Source of the DNA: Pseudomonas sp. 10S4
GTDB taxonomy: Bacteria > Pseudomonadota > Gammaproteobacteria > Pseudomonadales > Pseudomonadaceae
NCBI RefSeq assembly: GCF_034344865.1
Contig: NZ_CP133774.1
Span: 868,001 to 932,000 of the forward strand
DNA length: 64,000 nucleotides
Reading direction: 5' to 3'
The notes under the pieces were generated by a model, which had not been told where the DNA came from, ran no database searches, and saw nothing but the letters and a program-made list of their open reading frames with translations. The position numbers and the translations under genes are program-made. Shown here piece after piece: positions 26,163 to 38,193 of this stretch (position 1 is its first letter; every line of letters begins with the position of its first letter).

Positions 26163-26492
26163 CTACTTCTCAGGCATCGGCATCGGAAACGGCATCACAT
26201 TGCCGACCGCGCCGCGGGCTTCGCTGATTTTCGGCGTACCGAGGCGCTCGACTTCGTCGATGCGCACGATCGAATGCATCGGCACAAAACTGCGCACCAC
26301 GCCCTCGAACTGAGCCTTGAGCTTCTCTTCGCTCGGATCGACGACCACTTGCGTGCGCTCGCCAAAGACGAACTCTTCCACTTCCAGGAAGCCCCACAGA
26401 TCACTTTGATAGATCTGCTTGGCATACATTTCGTACACCTGGCCCTGGTTGAGGAAAATCACCTTGTAGATTGGGGCTTCACGTTTGGTCAT
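26163..26492 (-). CDS. DUF1820 family protein
   Basis: A 109-residue cytoplasmic protein starting MTKREAPIYKVIFLNQGQVYE and ending in a Pro/Met-rich tail (NVMPFPMPMPEK). YAKQIYQSDLWGFLEVEEFVFG is the recognisable core of the DUF1820 family. Function unknown. It is transcribed divergently from miaB with a 135-base gap. Confidence 0.85.
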   Translation of the reverse strand: MTKREAPIYKVIFLNQGQVYEMYAKQIYQSDLWGFLEVEEFVFGERTQVVVDPSEEKLKAQFEGVVRSFVPMHSIVRIDEVERLGTPKISEARGAVGNVMPFPMPMPEK

Positions 26493-26586
26493 GGTGGGCG
26501 GGCAACACATTGGGGGATAAAAATGAGGGCGCGAACTATAGCATAGCCACCGGACGCACAGCGGTAGGAACCTTGGGACATGTTCC

Positions 26587-26592
26587 CTATAA
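26587..26592 (+). promoter_or_regulatory. Likely -10 element for miaB
   Basis: A perfect TATAAT lies 36 bases before the [11 protein letters not shown] start codon. No good -35 is seen at 16-18 bases upstream. GGAAC and GTTCC arms flank it on the left (26567-26586) and may be an operator. Confidence 0.35.
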
Positions 26593-26627
26593 TGCGCGGT
26601 TCTTTGAATCACGTGATGACTCTTTCC

Positions 26628-27955
26628 ATGGCCAAGAAGCTTTACATCGAAACCCACGGTTGCCAGATGAACGAGTACGACAGCTCGCGCATGGTCGATC
26701 TGCTGGGTGAACATCAGGCCCTGGAAGTCACCGCGCGCGCTGAAGACGCCGACGTCATCCTGCTCAACACCTGCTCGATCCGCGAACGCGCCCAGGACCG
26801 GGTGTACTCCCAACTGGGTCGCTGGCGCGAACTGAAACTGGCCAACCCGGACATGGTAATCGCCGTCGGCGGTTGCGTGGCCAGCCAGGAAGGCGCGGCG
26901 ATCCGTGATCGCGCGCCGTATGTTGACGTGGTATTCGGCCCGCAGACCCTGCACCGCCTGCCGGAAATGATCGACGCCGCCCGCGCCACCAAGCTGCCGC
27001 AAGTGGACGTCTCGTTCCCGGAAATCGAAAAATTCGACCACTTGCCCGAGCCGCGCGTTGATGGCCCGAGCGCTTATGTGTCGGTCATGGAAGGCTGCAG
27101 CAAGTACTGCACGTTCTGCGTGGTGCCGTACACCCGCGGTGAAGAAGTCAGCCGCCCGTTCGACGACGTCATCGCCGAGATCATTTACCTGGCCGAAAAC
27201 GGCGTGCGTGAAGTGACCCTGCTGGGGCAGAACGTCAACGGCTATCGCGGCACCACTCACGACGGTCGCCTGGCGGATCTCGCCGAGCTGATCCGCGTAG
27301 TGGCCGCCGTCGATGGCATCGACCGGATTCGCTATACCACCTCGCACCCGCTGGAATTCTCCGACAGCCTGATCCAGGCCCACGCCGACGTACCTGAGCT
27401 GGTCAAACACCTGCACTTGCCGGTGCAGTCGGGCTCGGACCGGATCCTCTCGGCAATGAAGCGCAACCACACCGCGCTGGAATACAAATCCAAACTGCGC
27501 AAGCTGCGGGCCGCCGTGCCGGGCATCTGCATCAGCTCGGACTTCATCGTTGGCTTCCCGGGCGAGACCGAGAAAGACTTCGAACAAACCATGAAGCTGA
27601 TCGAAGACGTCGGTTTCGACTTCTCCTACTCGTTCGTTTACAGCCAGCGCCCGGGCACTCCGGCGGCAGACCTGGCCGACGAGACGCCGGAAGCGCTGAA
27701 AAAGAACGTTTGAACGCGTTGCAACATCGCCTGAACCAGCAGGGTTTCGAGATCAGCCGACAAATGGTTGGCTCGACCCAGCGCATTTTGGTCACCGATT
27801 ATTCGAAAAAAGACCCTGGCGAGCTGCAAGGCCGGACCGAGAATAACCGTATCGTCAACTTCCGCTGCGACAATCCAACCCTGATTGGCCAGTTCGCCGA
27901 CGTGCACATTGATGCCGCACAGCCGCACTCGTTGCGGGGCTCGCTAATCCAGTAA
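26628..27955 (+). CDS. miaB: tRNA-2-methylthio-N6-dimethylallyladenosine synthase, frameshifted in this sequence
   Basis: A radical-SAM methylthiotransferase that modifies A37 of tRNAs reading UNN codons. It begins [20 protein letters not shown] (an ATG 12 bases earlier is also possible). The N-terminal UPF0004 domain has three Cys, the radical-SAM motif is CSKYCTFC, and a C-terminal TRAM domain ([20 protein letters not shown]) follows. The frame breaks near 27704: after EALKK one G is missing, so the main frame stops at 27713, while the TRAM part runs in another frame to 27955. The restored length is 442 residues, normal for pseudomonad MiaB. First gene of the miaB-phoH-ybeY-corC-lnt series. 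Confidence 0.92.
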
Positions 27956-27967
27956 CACCGCATGACC

Positions 27968-28057
27968 TGTAGGAGCGAAGCTTGCTCGCGAAGGCGGCAT
28001 GACAGACAACTCATCTGTTGAATGTCAGTCAGCCTTCGCGGGCAAGTCTCGCTCCGA
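27968..28057. repeat. REPIN, class GTAGGAGCGAAGCTTGCTCGCGAAG
   Basis: The left unit GTAGGAGCGAAGCTTGCTCG faces the right unit CTTCGCGGGCAAGTCTCGCT, with an inner partial pairing (GACAGACA/TGTCAGTC). It separates miaB from phoH by filling most of a 206-base gap. Confidence 0.88.
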
Positions 28058-28161
28058 CGAGATCGGTGTTTGGGCCTGGGTTATTTAAGAGCTTTCGCAC
28101 CCAGCCCACTGGCGTTATCCTTGATTTCATCTTAATTGCCCCAGGGCGGCTAAATACGACC

Positions 28162-29166
28162 TTGAACGCACCCATCGAACCACATCGCTTTATCCTCGAG
28201 CCCTTTGAGGCTCGCCGCTTCGCCAATCTGTGCGGGCAATTCGACGAGCATCTGCGCTTGATCGAACAGCGCCTGACCATCGAGATCCGCAATCGCGGAA
28301 ACCAGTTCGAACTGATCGGCGAACCCAAGCACACCACCTCCGCGGAAAATCTGATCCGCCGCCTGTACCGGGAAACCAAAGGTTCAGAGCTGTCGCCGGA
28401 TACGGTTCACCTGTTCCTGCAGGAATCCGCCGTCAAGGAAATGGACAACATCTCCCCCGCCGAACCCTCCGTGGCGCTGCGCACCAAAAAAGGCATGATT
28501 CGCCCTCGTGGCTTGAATCAGTTGCGCTACGTGAAGGAAATCCTCGGTAACGACATCAATTTCGGCATCGGCCCGGCCGGTACCGGCAAGACCTATCTGG
28601 CCGTTGCCTGCGCGGTAGACGCGCTGGAACGCGAACAGATTCGCCGCATCCTGCTGGTGCGCCCGGCAGTTGAAGCGGGCGAAAAGCTCGGCTTCCTGCC
28701 CGGCGACCTGTCGCAGAAGATCGACCCGTACCTGCGTCCGCTGTACGACGCACTCTACGAAATGCTCGGCTTCGAATACGTGGCCAAGCTGATCGAACGT
28801 CAGGTGATCGAAGTCGCGCCGCTGGCCTACATGCGCGGCCGTACGCTGAACAACAGCTTCATCATCCTCGACGAAAGCCAGAACACCACCGTCGAGCAGA
28901 TGAAGATGTTCCTGACCCGCATCGGCTTCGGCTCAACCGCGGTCATTACCGGTGACATCACCCAGGTCGACCTGCCGAAAGGCACCAAGTCCGGGCTGCA
29001 CCATGTGATCGAAGTGCTCAAAGACGTGCCGGGCATCAGCTTCACCCACTTCAAACCCAAAGACGTCGTGCGCCATCCGCTGGTGCAACGCATTGTCGAA
29101 GCCTACGAGCGCTTCGAAAATCGCGTCGCCGAAGAAACACCAAAGGACAAACGCCACGATGCTTGA
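28162..29166 (+). CDS. ybeZ: PhoH-like ATPase (YbeZ)
   Basis: A 334-residue protein. I place the start at TTG 28162 because the family consensus begins [19 protein letters not shown]; there is no ATG nearby. Walker A is [15 protein letters not shown] and Walker [12 protein letters not shown]. YbeZ acts with the endoribonuclease YbeY in rRNA processing, and the ybeY gene starts inside its last 8 bases, which supports that partnership. The PhoH fold is an ATPase, perhaps an RNA helicase. Confidence 0.92.
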   Translation: MNAPIEPHRFILEPFEARRFANLCGQFDEHLRLIEQRLTIEIRNRGNQFELIGEPKHTTSAENLIRRLYRETKGSELSPDTVHLFLQESAVKEMDNISPAEPSVALRTKKGMIRPRGLNQLRYVKEILGNDINFGIGPAGTGKTYLAVACAVDALEREQIRRILLVRPAVEAGEKLGFLPGDLSQKIDPYLRPLYDALYEMLGFEYVAKLIERQVIEVAPLAYMRGRTLNNSFIILDESQNTTVEQMKMFLTRIGFGSTAVITGDITQVDLPKGTKSGLHHVIEVLKDVPGISFTHFKPKDVVRHPLVQRIVEAYERFENRVAEETPKDKRHDA

Positions 29167-29653
29167 GCTTGATCTGCAACTGGCCACCGAAGCGCCTGCC
29201 CCAAGCGAAGCCGAGTTCCGCCAATGGTGCGAACTGGCCCTGCGCCAGCGTACTGCCGACTCCGAAATGACCATCCGCTTGGTCGATGAAGAAGAAGCCC
29301 GCGAACTGAACTTCACCTGGCGGCAGAAAGACTACGCCACCAATGTTTTGTCGTTCCCGGCCGATGTTCCCGACGAGTTTCTCGATATTCCACTGCTGGG
29401 CGATCTGGTGATCTGCGTGGCGGTGGTCGAGCGCGAAGCCGCGGAGCAAGGCAAGGAACTGAAAGCCCACTGGGCACATCTGGTCATTCACGGCTGCTTG
29501 CATCTGCTTGGTTACGACCATATAGATGATGACGAAGCCGAAGAAATGGAAGCACTGGAACGAACGTTGCTTGCAGAGTTGGGCTATCCCGACCCTTATG
29601 CGGACGACGAAACCGAAACATCCCCTATCGTTACAACAAAGGATTCAGAGTAA
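29159..29653 (+). CDS. ybeY: Endoribonuclease YbeY, rRNA maturation factor
   Basis: A 164-residue metalloprotein. The zinc site is [11 protein letters not shown] (H-x3-H-x5-H), preceded by LGDLVICV. It processes the 3' end of 16S rRNA and takes part in ribosome quality control. It starts 8 bases before the end of ybeZ and stops 5 bases before the CorC gene, so translation is coupled. Confidence 0.95.
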   Translation: MLELDLQLATEAPAPSEAEFRQWCELALRQRTADSEMTIRLVDEEEARELNFTWRQKDYATNVLSFPADVPDEFLDIPLLGDLVICVAVVEREAAEQGKELKAHWAHLVIHGCLHLLGYDHIDDDEAEEMEALERTLLAELGYPDPYADDETETSPIVTTKDSE

Positions 29654-29658
29654 TCGCT

Positions 29659-30498
29659 ATGAGCGAAGATCGATCGAGCAACGGGCAGAAGTCATGGCTG
29701 GGTAAGCTCACCCAGGCTTTTGCCCACGAGCCGAAGAACCGCCAGGAGCTGCTGGAGCTGCTGCGCGACGCACACCAAAACAAACTGCTGGACAGCGAAG
29801 CGCTGGCCATCGTCGAAGGCGCCATTCAGGTAGCTGACTTGCAAGTACGGGACATCATGGTCCCGCGCTCGCAAATGGTCAGCATCAAGGCGACCCAGAC
29901 ACCCCGCGAGTTCCTGCCCGCCGTGGTCGACTCGGCCCACTCCCGCTACCCGGTGATCGGCGAAAGCCACGATGACGTGATGGGCGTGTTGCTGGCCAAG
30001 GACTTGCTGCCGTTGATCCTCAAGGAGAACGGCGACAGCTTCAACATCAAGGACCTGCTGCGCCCGGCCACTTTCGTGCCGGAGTCCAAGCGCCTGAATG
30101 TGCTGCTGCGTGAGTTCCGCGCCAACCACAACCACATGGCCATCGTCATTGACGAATACGGCGGCGTGGCCGGTCTGGTGACCATCGAAGACGTGCTGGA
30201 ACAAATCGTCGGCGACATCGAAGACGAGCATGACGTCGAAGAAGACAGCTACATCAAGCCACTGCCAAGCGGTGACTTCCTGATCAAGGCGCTGACGCCG
30301 ATCGAGAACTTCAACGAGTTCTTCGACAGCGAGTTCTCCGACGACGAGTTCGATACTGTTGGCGGCCTGGTGATGAGCGCGTTCGGGCATTTGCCAAAAC
30401 GCAATGAAATCACTGAAATCGGCCCGTATCGCTTCCGCATCTTGAACGCTGACAGCCGTCGGATTCATTTGCTGCGCCTGACACCCATTGCCCGGTAA
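29659..30498 (+). CDS. ybeX: CorC/HlyC-family CBS-domain protein
   Basis: A 279-residue cytoplasmic protein: a short acidic N-terminus, two CBS domains (about residues 65-190; IMVPRSQMVSIKATQ, HMAIVIDEYGGVAGLVTIED) and a CorC_HlyC domain (about 205-275; FDTVGGLVMSAFGHLP). It is historically linked to Mg/Co transport; in E. coli YbeX is functionally tied to ribosome metabolism, which fits the neighbouring ybeY. No membrane segment is present. Confidence 0.93.
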   Translation: MSEDRSSNGQKSWLGKLTQAFAHEPKNRQELLELLRDAHQNKLLDSEALAIVEGAIQVADLQVRDIMVPRSQMVSIKATQTPREFLPAVVDSAHSRYPVIGESHDDVMGVLLAKDLLPLILKENGDSFNIKDLLRPATFVPESKRLNVLLREFRANHNHMAIVIDEYGGVAGLVTIEDVLEQIVGDIEDEHDVEEDSYIKPLPSGDFLIKALTPIENFNEFFDSEFSDDEFDTVGGLVMSAFGHLPKRNEITEIGPYRFRILNADSRRIHLLRLTPIAR

Positions 30499-30512
30499 CT
30501 CTAAGGATTGAA

Positions 30513-32036
30513 ATGCACCGTCTGACCCGTCCCGGCTGGCCCGGTAATCTGCTGGCCGTGTTGGCCGGTGCAATCACCACCCTGGCGTTGGCGCCGTACG
30601 ATATCTGGCCGCTAGCCTTGGTTGCGGTCGGGCTCTTCTATGCTGGTTTGCGTGAACTGAGCCCGCGTCAGGCCTTGGGTCGTGGCTGGTGTTTCGGTTT
30701 CGGCTTGTTTGGCGCCGGCACTAGCTGGATCTACTACAGCATCCACCACTTCGGCGGCGCTTCGGTGTTGCTGGCCGGTTTCCTGATGCTGATCTTCACC
30801 GCGGCGATTGCCTGGTTCTTCGCCCTGCCCGCCTGGCTTTGGGCGCGCTGGCTGCGCCGTAACGAAGCACCGCTGGCCGACGCCTTGGCGTTTGCCGCGT
30901 TGTGGGTCGGTCAGGAAGCGTTTCGTGGCTGGTTTCTCACCGGTTTCCCGTGGCTCTATTCCGGTTACAGCCAGCTCAACGGCCCACTGGCCGGGCTCGC
31001 GCCAGTGGGCGGAATGTGGCTGGTGTCCTTCGTTCTGGCGCTGACTGCCGCACTGATCTGGAACGCTCCACGCCTGGTTCGCTCGGGTCGCAAGGGCTTC
31101 ATCGCCGCTGGCGTCGTACTGCTGGCGGGTCCATGGGTGGCGGGTATCGCACTCAAGGAACATGCCTGGACCAGTCCGGCCGGCCCGGCGCTGAGTGTCG
31201 CGGCAATCCAGGGCAACATCGAACAAAGCATGAAGTGGGACCCGGCGCAGGTTAATTCGCAATTGGCGCTGTACCGCGACATGAGCTTCAGCTCCAAACG
31301 CGTCGACCTGCTGATCTGGCCGGAAACCGCGGTACCGATGCTCAAGGAGTCCGCCGAGGGCTACTTGAACATGATGGGGAATTTCGCCGCCGAGCGTAAA
31401 ACCGCACTGATTACCGGCGTACCGATCCGCCAGGAAGTCCGTCATGAGAAGCGCTTCTTCAACGGTATCACCGTGGTCGGCGAAGGCGATGGCACTTACC
31501 TCAAGCAAAAACTCGTGCCGTTTGGAGAATACGTTCCGCTGCAGGACTTGCTGCGCGGGCTGATCGCGTTCTTCGACCTGCCGATGTCGGACTTTGCCCG
31601 TGGCCCGGCCGACCAGCCGCTGCTGCAAGCCAAGGGTTATCAGATCGCGCCGTTCATTTGCTATGAAGTGGTCTATCCAGAATTCGCCGCCAGCCTCGCC
31701 GCTCGCAGCGATTTGCTGCTGACCATCAGCAACGACACCTGGTTCGGCACCTCCATCGGCCCGCTGCAACACTTGCAGATGGCGCAGATGCGCGCGCTTG
31801 AGGCTGGCCGCTGGATGATCCGGGCCACCAACAACGGCGTGACCGGTTTGATTAACCCTTACGGGCAGATCACCGCACAGATTCCTCAGTTCGAACGCGG
31901 GATTCTGTATGGCGAAGTGGTGCCGATGCACAACCTGACGCCCTACCTGGAATGGCGTTCGTGGCCGCTGATTATTCTGTGTGTGTTGTTGTTTGGCTGG
32001 GCGCTGTTGGCTAGCCGGATTGCCAAGACTGTCTGA
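30513..32036 (+). CDS. lnt: Apolipoprotein N-acyltransferase
   Basis: A 507-residue inner-membrane enzyme that adds the third acyl chain to lipoproteins. The N-terminal half has about six to seven membrane helices (NLLAVLAGAITTLALAPYDI onward). The periplasmic nitrilase-fold half carries the catalytic triad: Glu in LIWPETAVP, Lys in KQKLVPFGEYVPL and Cys in APFICYEVVYPE. A final membrane helix precedes the stop. It is the last gene of the series, 14 bases after ybeX. Confidence 0.96.
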   Translation: MHRLTRPGWPGNLLAVLAGAITTLALAPYDIWPLALVAVGLFYAGLRELSPRQALGRGWCFGFGLFGAGTSWIYYSIHHFGGASVLLAGFLMLIFTAAIAWFFALPAWLWARWLRRNEAPLADALAFAALWVGQEAFRGWFLTGFPWLYSGYSQLNGPLAGLAPVGGMWLVSFVLALTAALIWNAPRLVRSGRKGFIAAGVVLLAGPWVAGIALKEHAWTSPAGPALSVAAIQGNIEQSMKWDPAQVNSQLALYRDMSFSSKRVDLLIWPETAVPMLKESAEGYLNMMGNFAAERKTALITGVPIRQEVRHEKRFFNGITVVGEGDGTYLKQKLVPFGEYVPLQDLLRGLIAFFDLPMSDFARGPADQPLLQAKGYQIAPFICYEVVYPEFAASLAARSDLLLTISNDTWFGTSIGPLQHLQMAQMRALEAGRWMIRATNNGVTGLINPYGQITAQIPQFERGILYGEVVPMHNLTPYLEWRSWPLIILCVLLFGWALLASRIAKTV

Positions 32037-32038
32037 AC

Positions 32039-32159
32039 TGTGGCGAGGGGGCTTGCCCCGTTGGGCTGCGGAGCGGCCCCCGGCATTCGTTCAGTCAGAC
32101 CGCGCTAGCAGGTTTTACGACTGCTTCGCAGCCGAACGGGGGCAAGCCCCCTCGCCACA
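32039..32159. repeat. REPIN, class TGTGGCGAGGGGGCTTGCCCCG
   Basis: Almost perfect outer arms (TGTGGCGAGGGGGCTTGCCC and its complement) 120 bases apart, with internal pairing of GGGCTGCGGAGC and GCTTCGCAGCC. It starts 2 bases after the lnt stop codon and fills the gap to the convergent ydcF gene. Confidence 0.92.
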
Positions 32160-32164
32160 GTGGT

Positions 32165-32926
32165 TTAGCGGTAGAAAATCGAATACCCGATCTGCCCCAC
32201 CGCCTCATTCAACAACTGCCCGGATTGCCAAATCGACTTGAACTCCGGCATCCAGCCACCCAACGGCCGGGCATTGTCCACGCCTAGAAACCCCACCGGC
32301 GCCGGCACCACTTCAAATCCCGCCTGCTTGAAACTCCAGACTGCCCGCGGCATGTGCCAGGCCTGAGTCACCACGACCACGCGTTTGACGCCCTGCGGCA
32401 ACAGCACCTCGGCACTGAACTGCGCATTTTCCCAAGTCGTGCGACTACGCCCTTCCTGCCAACGCACCGTCACGCCGAAATCATCGAGCAACGAATCGGC
32501 CATCAATTTGGCTTCCGTCGGTGGCGTGCCGTAGTGCAATCCGCCGCTGGTCAGGATCGGCAGGCCGGAGGCCTTGGCCAGTCGCGCGGCATACCGCTGA
32601 CGTTCCAGGCCAACGCCGGTCGGCTGATCGGCGCCCCAGGCCAAATCGCCCCGCTCACGCCCCGAGCCCAGCACCACGATCGCATCGGCGCGCTGAGCCA
32701 GGGTTGCCCATTCATTGAGCGCCAGCGCCGGCTCCCGCTCCAAAGCCTTGGCGCTCCATTGCACCACCACCGGCAAGCTCATCAGCCAGAACCCGCCGAG
32801 CCCCAGCGCAAAGCACAACCCGGCCAGTCGCGGCCGTGAGCGGCGCAACCACCAGGCAAGCGCCAGCAGCAGCAAAAGAATGCCGGGAGGCAACAGAAGT
32901 TGTTTCACGAAATAACGAAAAGGCAT
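32165..32926 (-). CDS. YdcF-family (SanA/ElyC-like) envelope protein, DUF218
   Basis: A 253-residue protein with two N-terminal hydrophobic segments (LLLPPGILLLLLALAWWL, LAGLCFALGLGGFWLMSLP) and a DUF218 domain (about 80-235). Domain motifs are AIVVLGSGRERG, LPILTSGGLHYG, RSRTTWENAQF and VVVVTQAWHMPRA. The arrangement matches ElyC, which in E. coli affects peptidoglycan lipid-carrier metabolism, more than the single-domain YdcF. The biochemical activity of the family is not settled. Confidence 0.88.
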   Translation of the reverse strand: MPFRYFVKQLLLPPGILLLLLALAWWLRRSRPRLAGLCFALGLGGFWLMSLPVVVQWSAKALEREPALALNEWATLAQRADAIVVLGSGRERGDLAWGADQPTGVGLERQRYAARLAKASGLPILTSGGLHYGTPPTEAKLMADSLLDDFGVTVRWQEGRSRTTWENAQFSAEVLLPQGVKRVVVVTQAWHMPRAVWSFKQAGFEVVPAPVGFLGVDNARPLGGWMPEFKSIWQSGQLLNEAVGQIGYSIFYR

Positions 32927-33031
32927 CGAGCATCTCCAGAGATGCCCGAAGCCTAAGTGGGTTGACGCAATGCGACAACTAATGCGGAAGGACTATGCTT
33001 CAAAAACCATAGGTCATGGCTTCAAGTGCCC

Positions 33032-33352
33032 TTACTTGAACTGCAGAGACCGAACCTTTACCGCGTCCCTGCCGGGTGTTTTGTCCTTGAGCCAGATGAT
33101 CTTGGCCGAACGTGGTGCGTCGAGTTGCTTCACTGCTTCTGACAAGCATCCGTGTGTTTCACGTTCACTGCGATCCAGATACGCCTTGACCAATGCAAAC
33201 TCTGCGGGACTCAGGCCTCGCAACTCCAGCTCCAGGGGACGTTCATCACGCAACCGACCGGCGGTTTTCGCCGCGTCCAGGGCCATTCCCAGACGATCGA
33301 TCAGTCGTTCATACAGCTCCGGTTTTGTAACTTTACGTTGTGACTCAACCAT
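33032..33352 (-). CDS. Small protein of unknown function upstream of leuS
   Basis: A 106-residue charged protein (MVESQRKVTKPELYERLIDR ... ending VRSLQFK). It looks helical and has no membrane segment; I recognise no domain. Evidence that it is real: a strong GAGGTGAGGG ribosome-binding site directly before the ATG, ordinary codon use, and no competing frame on the other strand. It is divergent from leuS with a 281-base gap. A cytoplasmic role is likely; function unknown. Confidence 0.7.
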   Translation of the reverse strand: MVESQRKVTKPELYERLIDRLGMALDAAKTAGRLRDERPLELELRGLSPAEFALVKAYLDRSERETHGCLSEAVKQLDAPRSAKIIWLKDKTPGRDAVKVRSLQFK

Positions 33353-36239
<2,887 letters not shown>

Positions 36240-36247
36240 TTGGATCA

Positions 36248-36269
36248 GGCGCCAGGTGAGCCTGGCGCC
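36248..36269 (+). terminator. Stem-loop after leuS
   Basis: GGCGCCAGG (36248-36256) pairs perfectly with CCTGGCGCC (36261-36269) across TGAG. There is no T-tract, so it may stabilise the 3' end or attenuate lptE more than it terminates. Confidence 0.45.
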
Positions 36270-36326
36270 GCGTAAAACCTTTCGGGCCGCACGGTCGGCC
36301 CACATGGTTTCAAGGGGAGCAACAAG

Positions 36327-36932
36327 ATGATCAAACGCAACTTGCTGGTGATGGGCCTCGCAGTCCTGTTGAGCGCCTGCGGTTTCCAGCTGCGCGGCAC
36401 CGGCACTACCGAACTGGCGATCAAGGAACTCGACGTGAGCGCCCGCAACGCTTACGGCGAAACCGTGACGCAACTGCGCCAAGTGCTGCAGAGCAGCGGC
36501 GTCAAGGTCTACACCGGAGCACCGTATAAGCTGATTCTGACGGATGAGCAGGAAAACCAGCGCATCCTCAGTTATGCCGGTGCCGGCCGTACAGGTGAGT
36601 ACCAGGTGACCACGGTGCTGAACTACGAAATCCGTGGTGAGCACGATCTGACACTGAAGAGCGACAAGCTCGAAGTTGAGAAGATCTTCATTCACGACGG
36701 CAACAACCTGGTGGGTTCCGACCAGGAAGCCAACACTGCCCGCGTAGAAACCCGTCGCGAACTGGTTCAGCGCATGATCCTGCGCCTGCAACAGATCACC
36801 CCGGCTCAGCTGGATCAGTTGCAAGCGACCGCGAATGCACGTGCCAAGGCTGACGCCGATGCACTGCAAGCCGCGCAGAAGGCTGAAGCGGAAACCCCGC
36901 GTCAGTCGCCCGTCGAAATCCCGCAGCAGTAA
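36327..36932 (+). CDS. lptE: LPS-assembly lipoprotein LptE
   Basis: A 201-residue outer-membrane lipoprotein. The signal peptide MIKRNLLVMGLAVLLSAC ends in lipobox LSAC, and the mature N-terminus GFQLRGTG is the LptE/RlpB signature. It plugs the LptD beta-barrel for lipopolysaccharide insertion. The last 35 residues are an Ala/Gln/Lys-rich tail. It lies 87 bases after leuS and 39 before holA, the conserved order. Confidence 0.94.
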   Translation: MIKRNLLVMGLAVLLSACGFQLRGTGTTELAIKELDVSARNAYGETVTQLRQVLQSSGVKVYTGAPYKLILTDEQENQRILSYAGAGRTGEYQVTTVLNYEIRGEHDLTLKSDKLEVEKIFIHDGNNLVGSDQEANTARVETRRELVQRMILRLQQITPAQLDQLQATANARAKADADALQAAQKAEAETPRQSPVEIPQQ

Positions 36933-36938
36933 GACTTA

Positions 36939-36960
36939 CGGGGCGCTCAGGCGCCCCGTT
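36939..36960 (+). terminator. Stem-loop between lptE and holA
   Basis: ACGGGGCGC (36939-36947) pairs with GCGCCCCGT (36952-36960) across TCAG; only TT follows. The holA start codon is 11 bases further, so it probably tunes read-through or holA translation and is not a full stop. Confidence 0.5.
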
Positions 36961-36971
36961 TGCCCTCTCTT

Positions 36972-38009
36972 ATGAAACTCGCCCCCGCCCAACTCGCCAA
37001 ACACCTGCAAGGCGCCCTTGCGCCGGTCTACGTCATCAGTGGCGATGACCCACTGTTGTGCCAGGAGGCAGCCGACGCCATCCGCGCGGCTGCTCGTCAG
37101 CAGGGTTTTGATGAACGCCAGGTCTTCGCCGCCGTCGCCAGTTTCGACTGGGGTACGTTGTTGCAGGCCGGTGCCAGCATGTCGTTGTTCGCTGAAAAGC
37201 GTCTTCTGGAACTTCGCCTGCCGTCAGGCAAGCCGGGTGACAAAGGCGCCGCCGCGTTTATCGAATACTGTGGGCGCCCGGCCGAAGACACCGTACTGCT
37301 GATCAGCTTGCCCAAGCTCGATGGCGCCGCCCAGAAAACCAAGTGGGGCAAGGCGCTGGTTGAAGGTTCACAGACCCAGTTCTTGCAGATTTGGCCGGTG
37401 GATGCCAACCAGTTGCCGAGCTGGATTCGCCAGCGGTTGTCCCAGGCCGGGTTGTCTGCCAGCCAGGACGCTGTCGAACTGATCGCCGCACGGGTCGAGG
37501 GCAACCTGTTGGCCGCGGCCCAGGAAATCGAAAAGCTCAAGCTGATGGCCGAGGGTGGCCAGATCACCGTCGAAACCGTGCAGGCTGCCGTCGCCGACAG
37601 TGCACGCTTTGACGTGTTCGGCCTGACCGACGCGATTCTCAACGGCGAAGCCGCCCACGCCTTGCGCATGCTCGAAGGGCTGCGTGGTGAAGGCGTCGAA
37701 CCCCCGGTCATTCTCTGGGCCCTGGCCCGTGAACTGCGCTTGCTGGCCAGCCTGGCGCTGCAATACAGCCAGGGCGTGCCGCTGGACAAAGCGTTCAGTT
37801 CGGCCCGACCACCGGTCTGGGACAAACGCAAACCACTGATGAGCAAAGCCCTGCAACGCTACTCCGCGCAACGCTGGGCGCAGTTGTTGCTGGAAGCGCA
37901 GCGCATTGATGCGCAAATCAAAGGCCAGGCCGCCGGTTCGCCGTGGATGAGTTTGAGTCGGTTGTCGTTGTTGATGGCCGGGCAGAGATTGTCGTTGCCG
38001 GCCGAGTAA
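36972..38009 (+). CDS. holA: DNA polymerase III delta subunit
   Basis: A 345-residue clamp-loader subunit starting MKLAPAQLAKHLQGALAPVY. The N-terminal RecA-like fold has VYVISGDDPLLCQEAADAIR, and the beta-clamp-interacting region is near MSLFAEKRLLELRLP. The C-terminal collar domain runs to GQRLSLPAE. It opens the beta clamp for loading onto DNA. Follows lptE in the conserved leuS-lptE-holA order. Confidence 0.94.
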   Translation: MKLAPAQLAKHLQGALAPVYVISGDDPLLCQEAADAIRAAARQQGFDERQVFAAVASFDWGTLLQAGASMSLFAEKRLLELRLPSGKPGDKGAAAFIEYCGRPAEDTVLLISLPKLDGAAQKTKWGKALVEGSQTQFLQIWPVDANQLPSWIRQRLSQAGLSASQDAVELIAARVEGNLLAAAQEIEKLKLMAEGGQITVETVQAAVADSARFDVFGLTDAILNGEAAHALRMLEGLRGEGVEPPVILWALARELRLLASLALQYSQGVPLDKAFSSARPPVWDKRKPLMSKALQRYSAQRWAQLLLEAQRIDAQIKGQAAGSPWMSLSRLSLLMAGQRLSLPAE

Positions 38010-38021
38010 GATCAAAAGCAA

Positions 38022-38096
38022 GATCAAGAGATCGCAGCCTTCGGCAGCGCCCACAGGCGCGTAGGAGCTGCCGAAGGCTGCGATCTTTTGATCTTT
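38022..38096. repeat. REPIN, class GTAGGAGCTGCCGAAGGCTGCGATC
   Basis: The facing units GATCGCAGCCTTCGGCAG and AGCTGCCGAAGGCTGCGATC have only about 20 bases between them, plus GATCAA/TTGATC at the edges. It lies 12 bases after the holA stop. Confidence 0.9.
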
Positions 38097-38193
38097 CTTC
38101 CTACAAAACTCACATCCATCTGCCCTATAGACAGAACCCAAACTTCGGCAGATTATTTCCCCCGCAAAACCCACCTACCTGTGAGATTTCATC

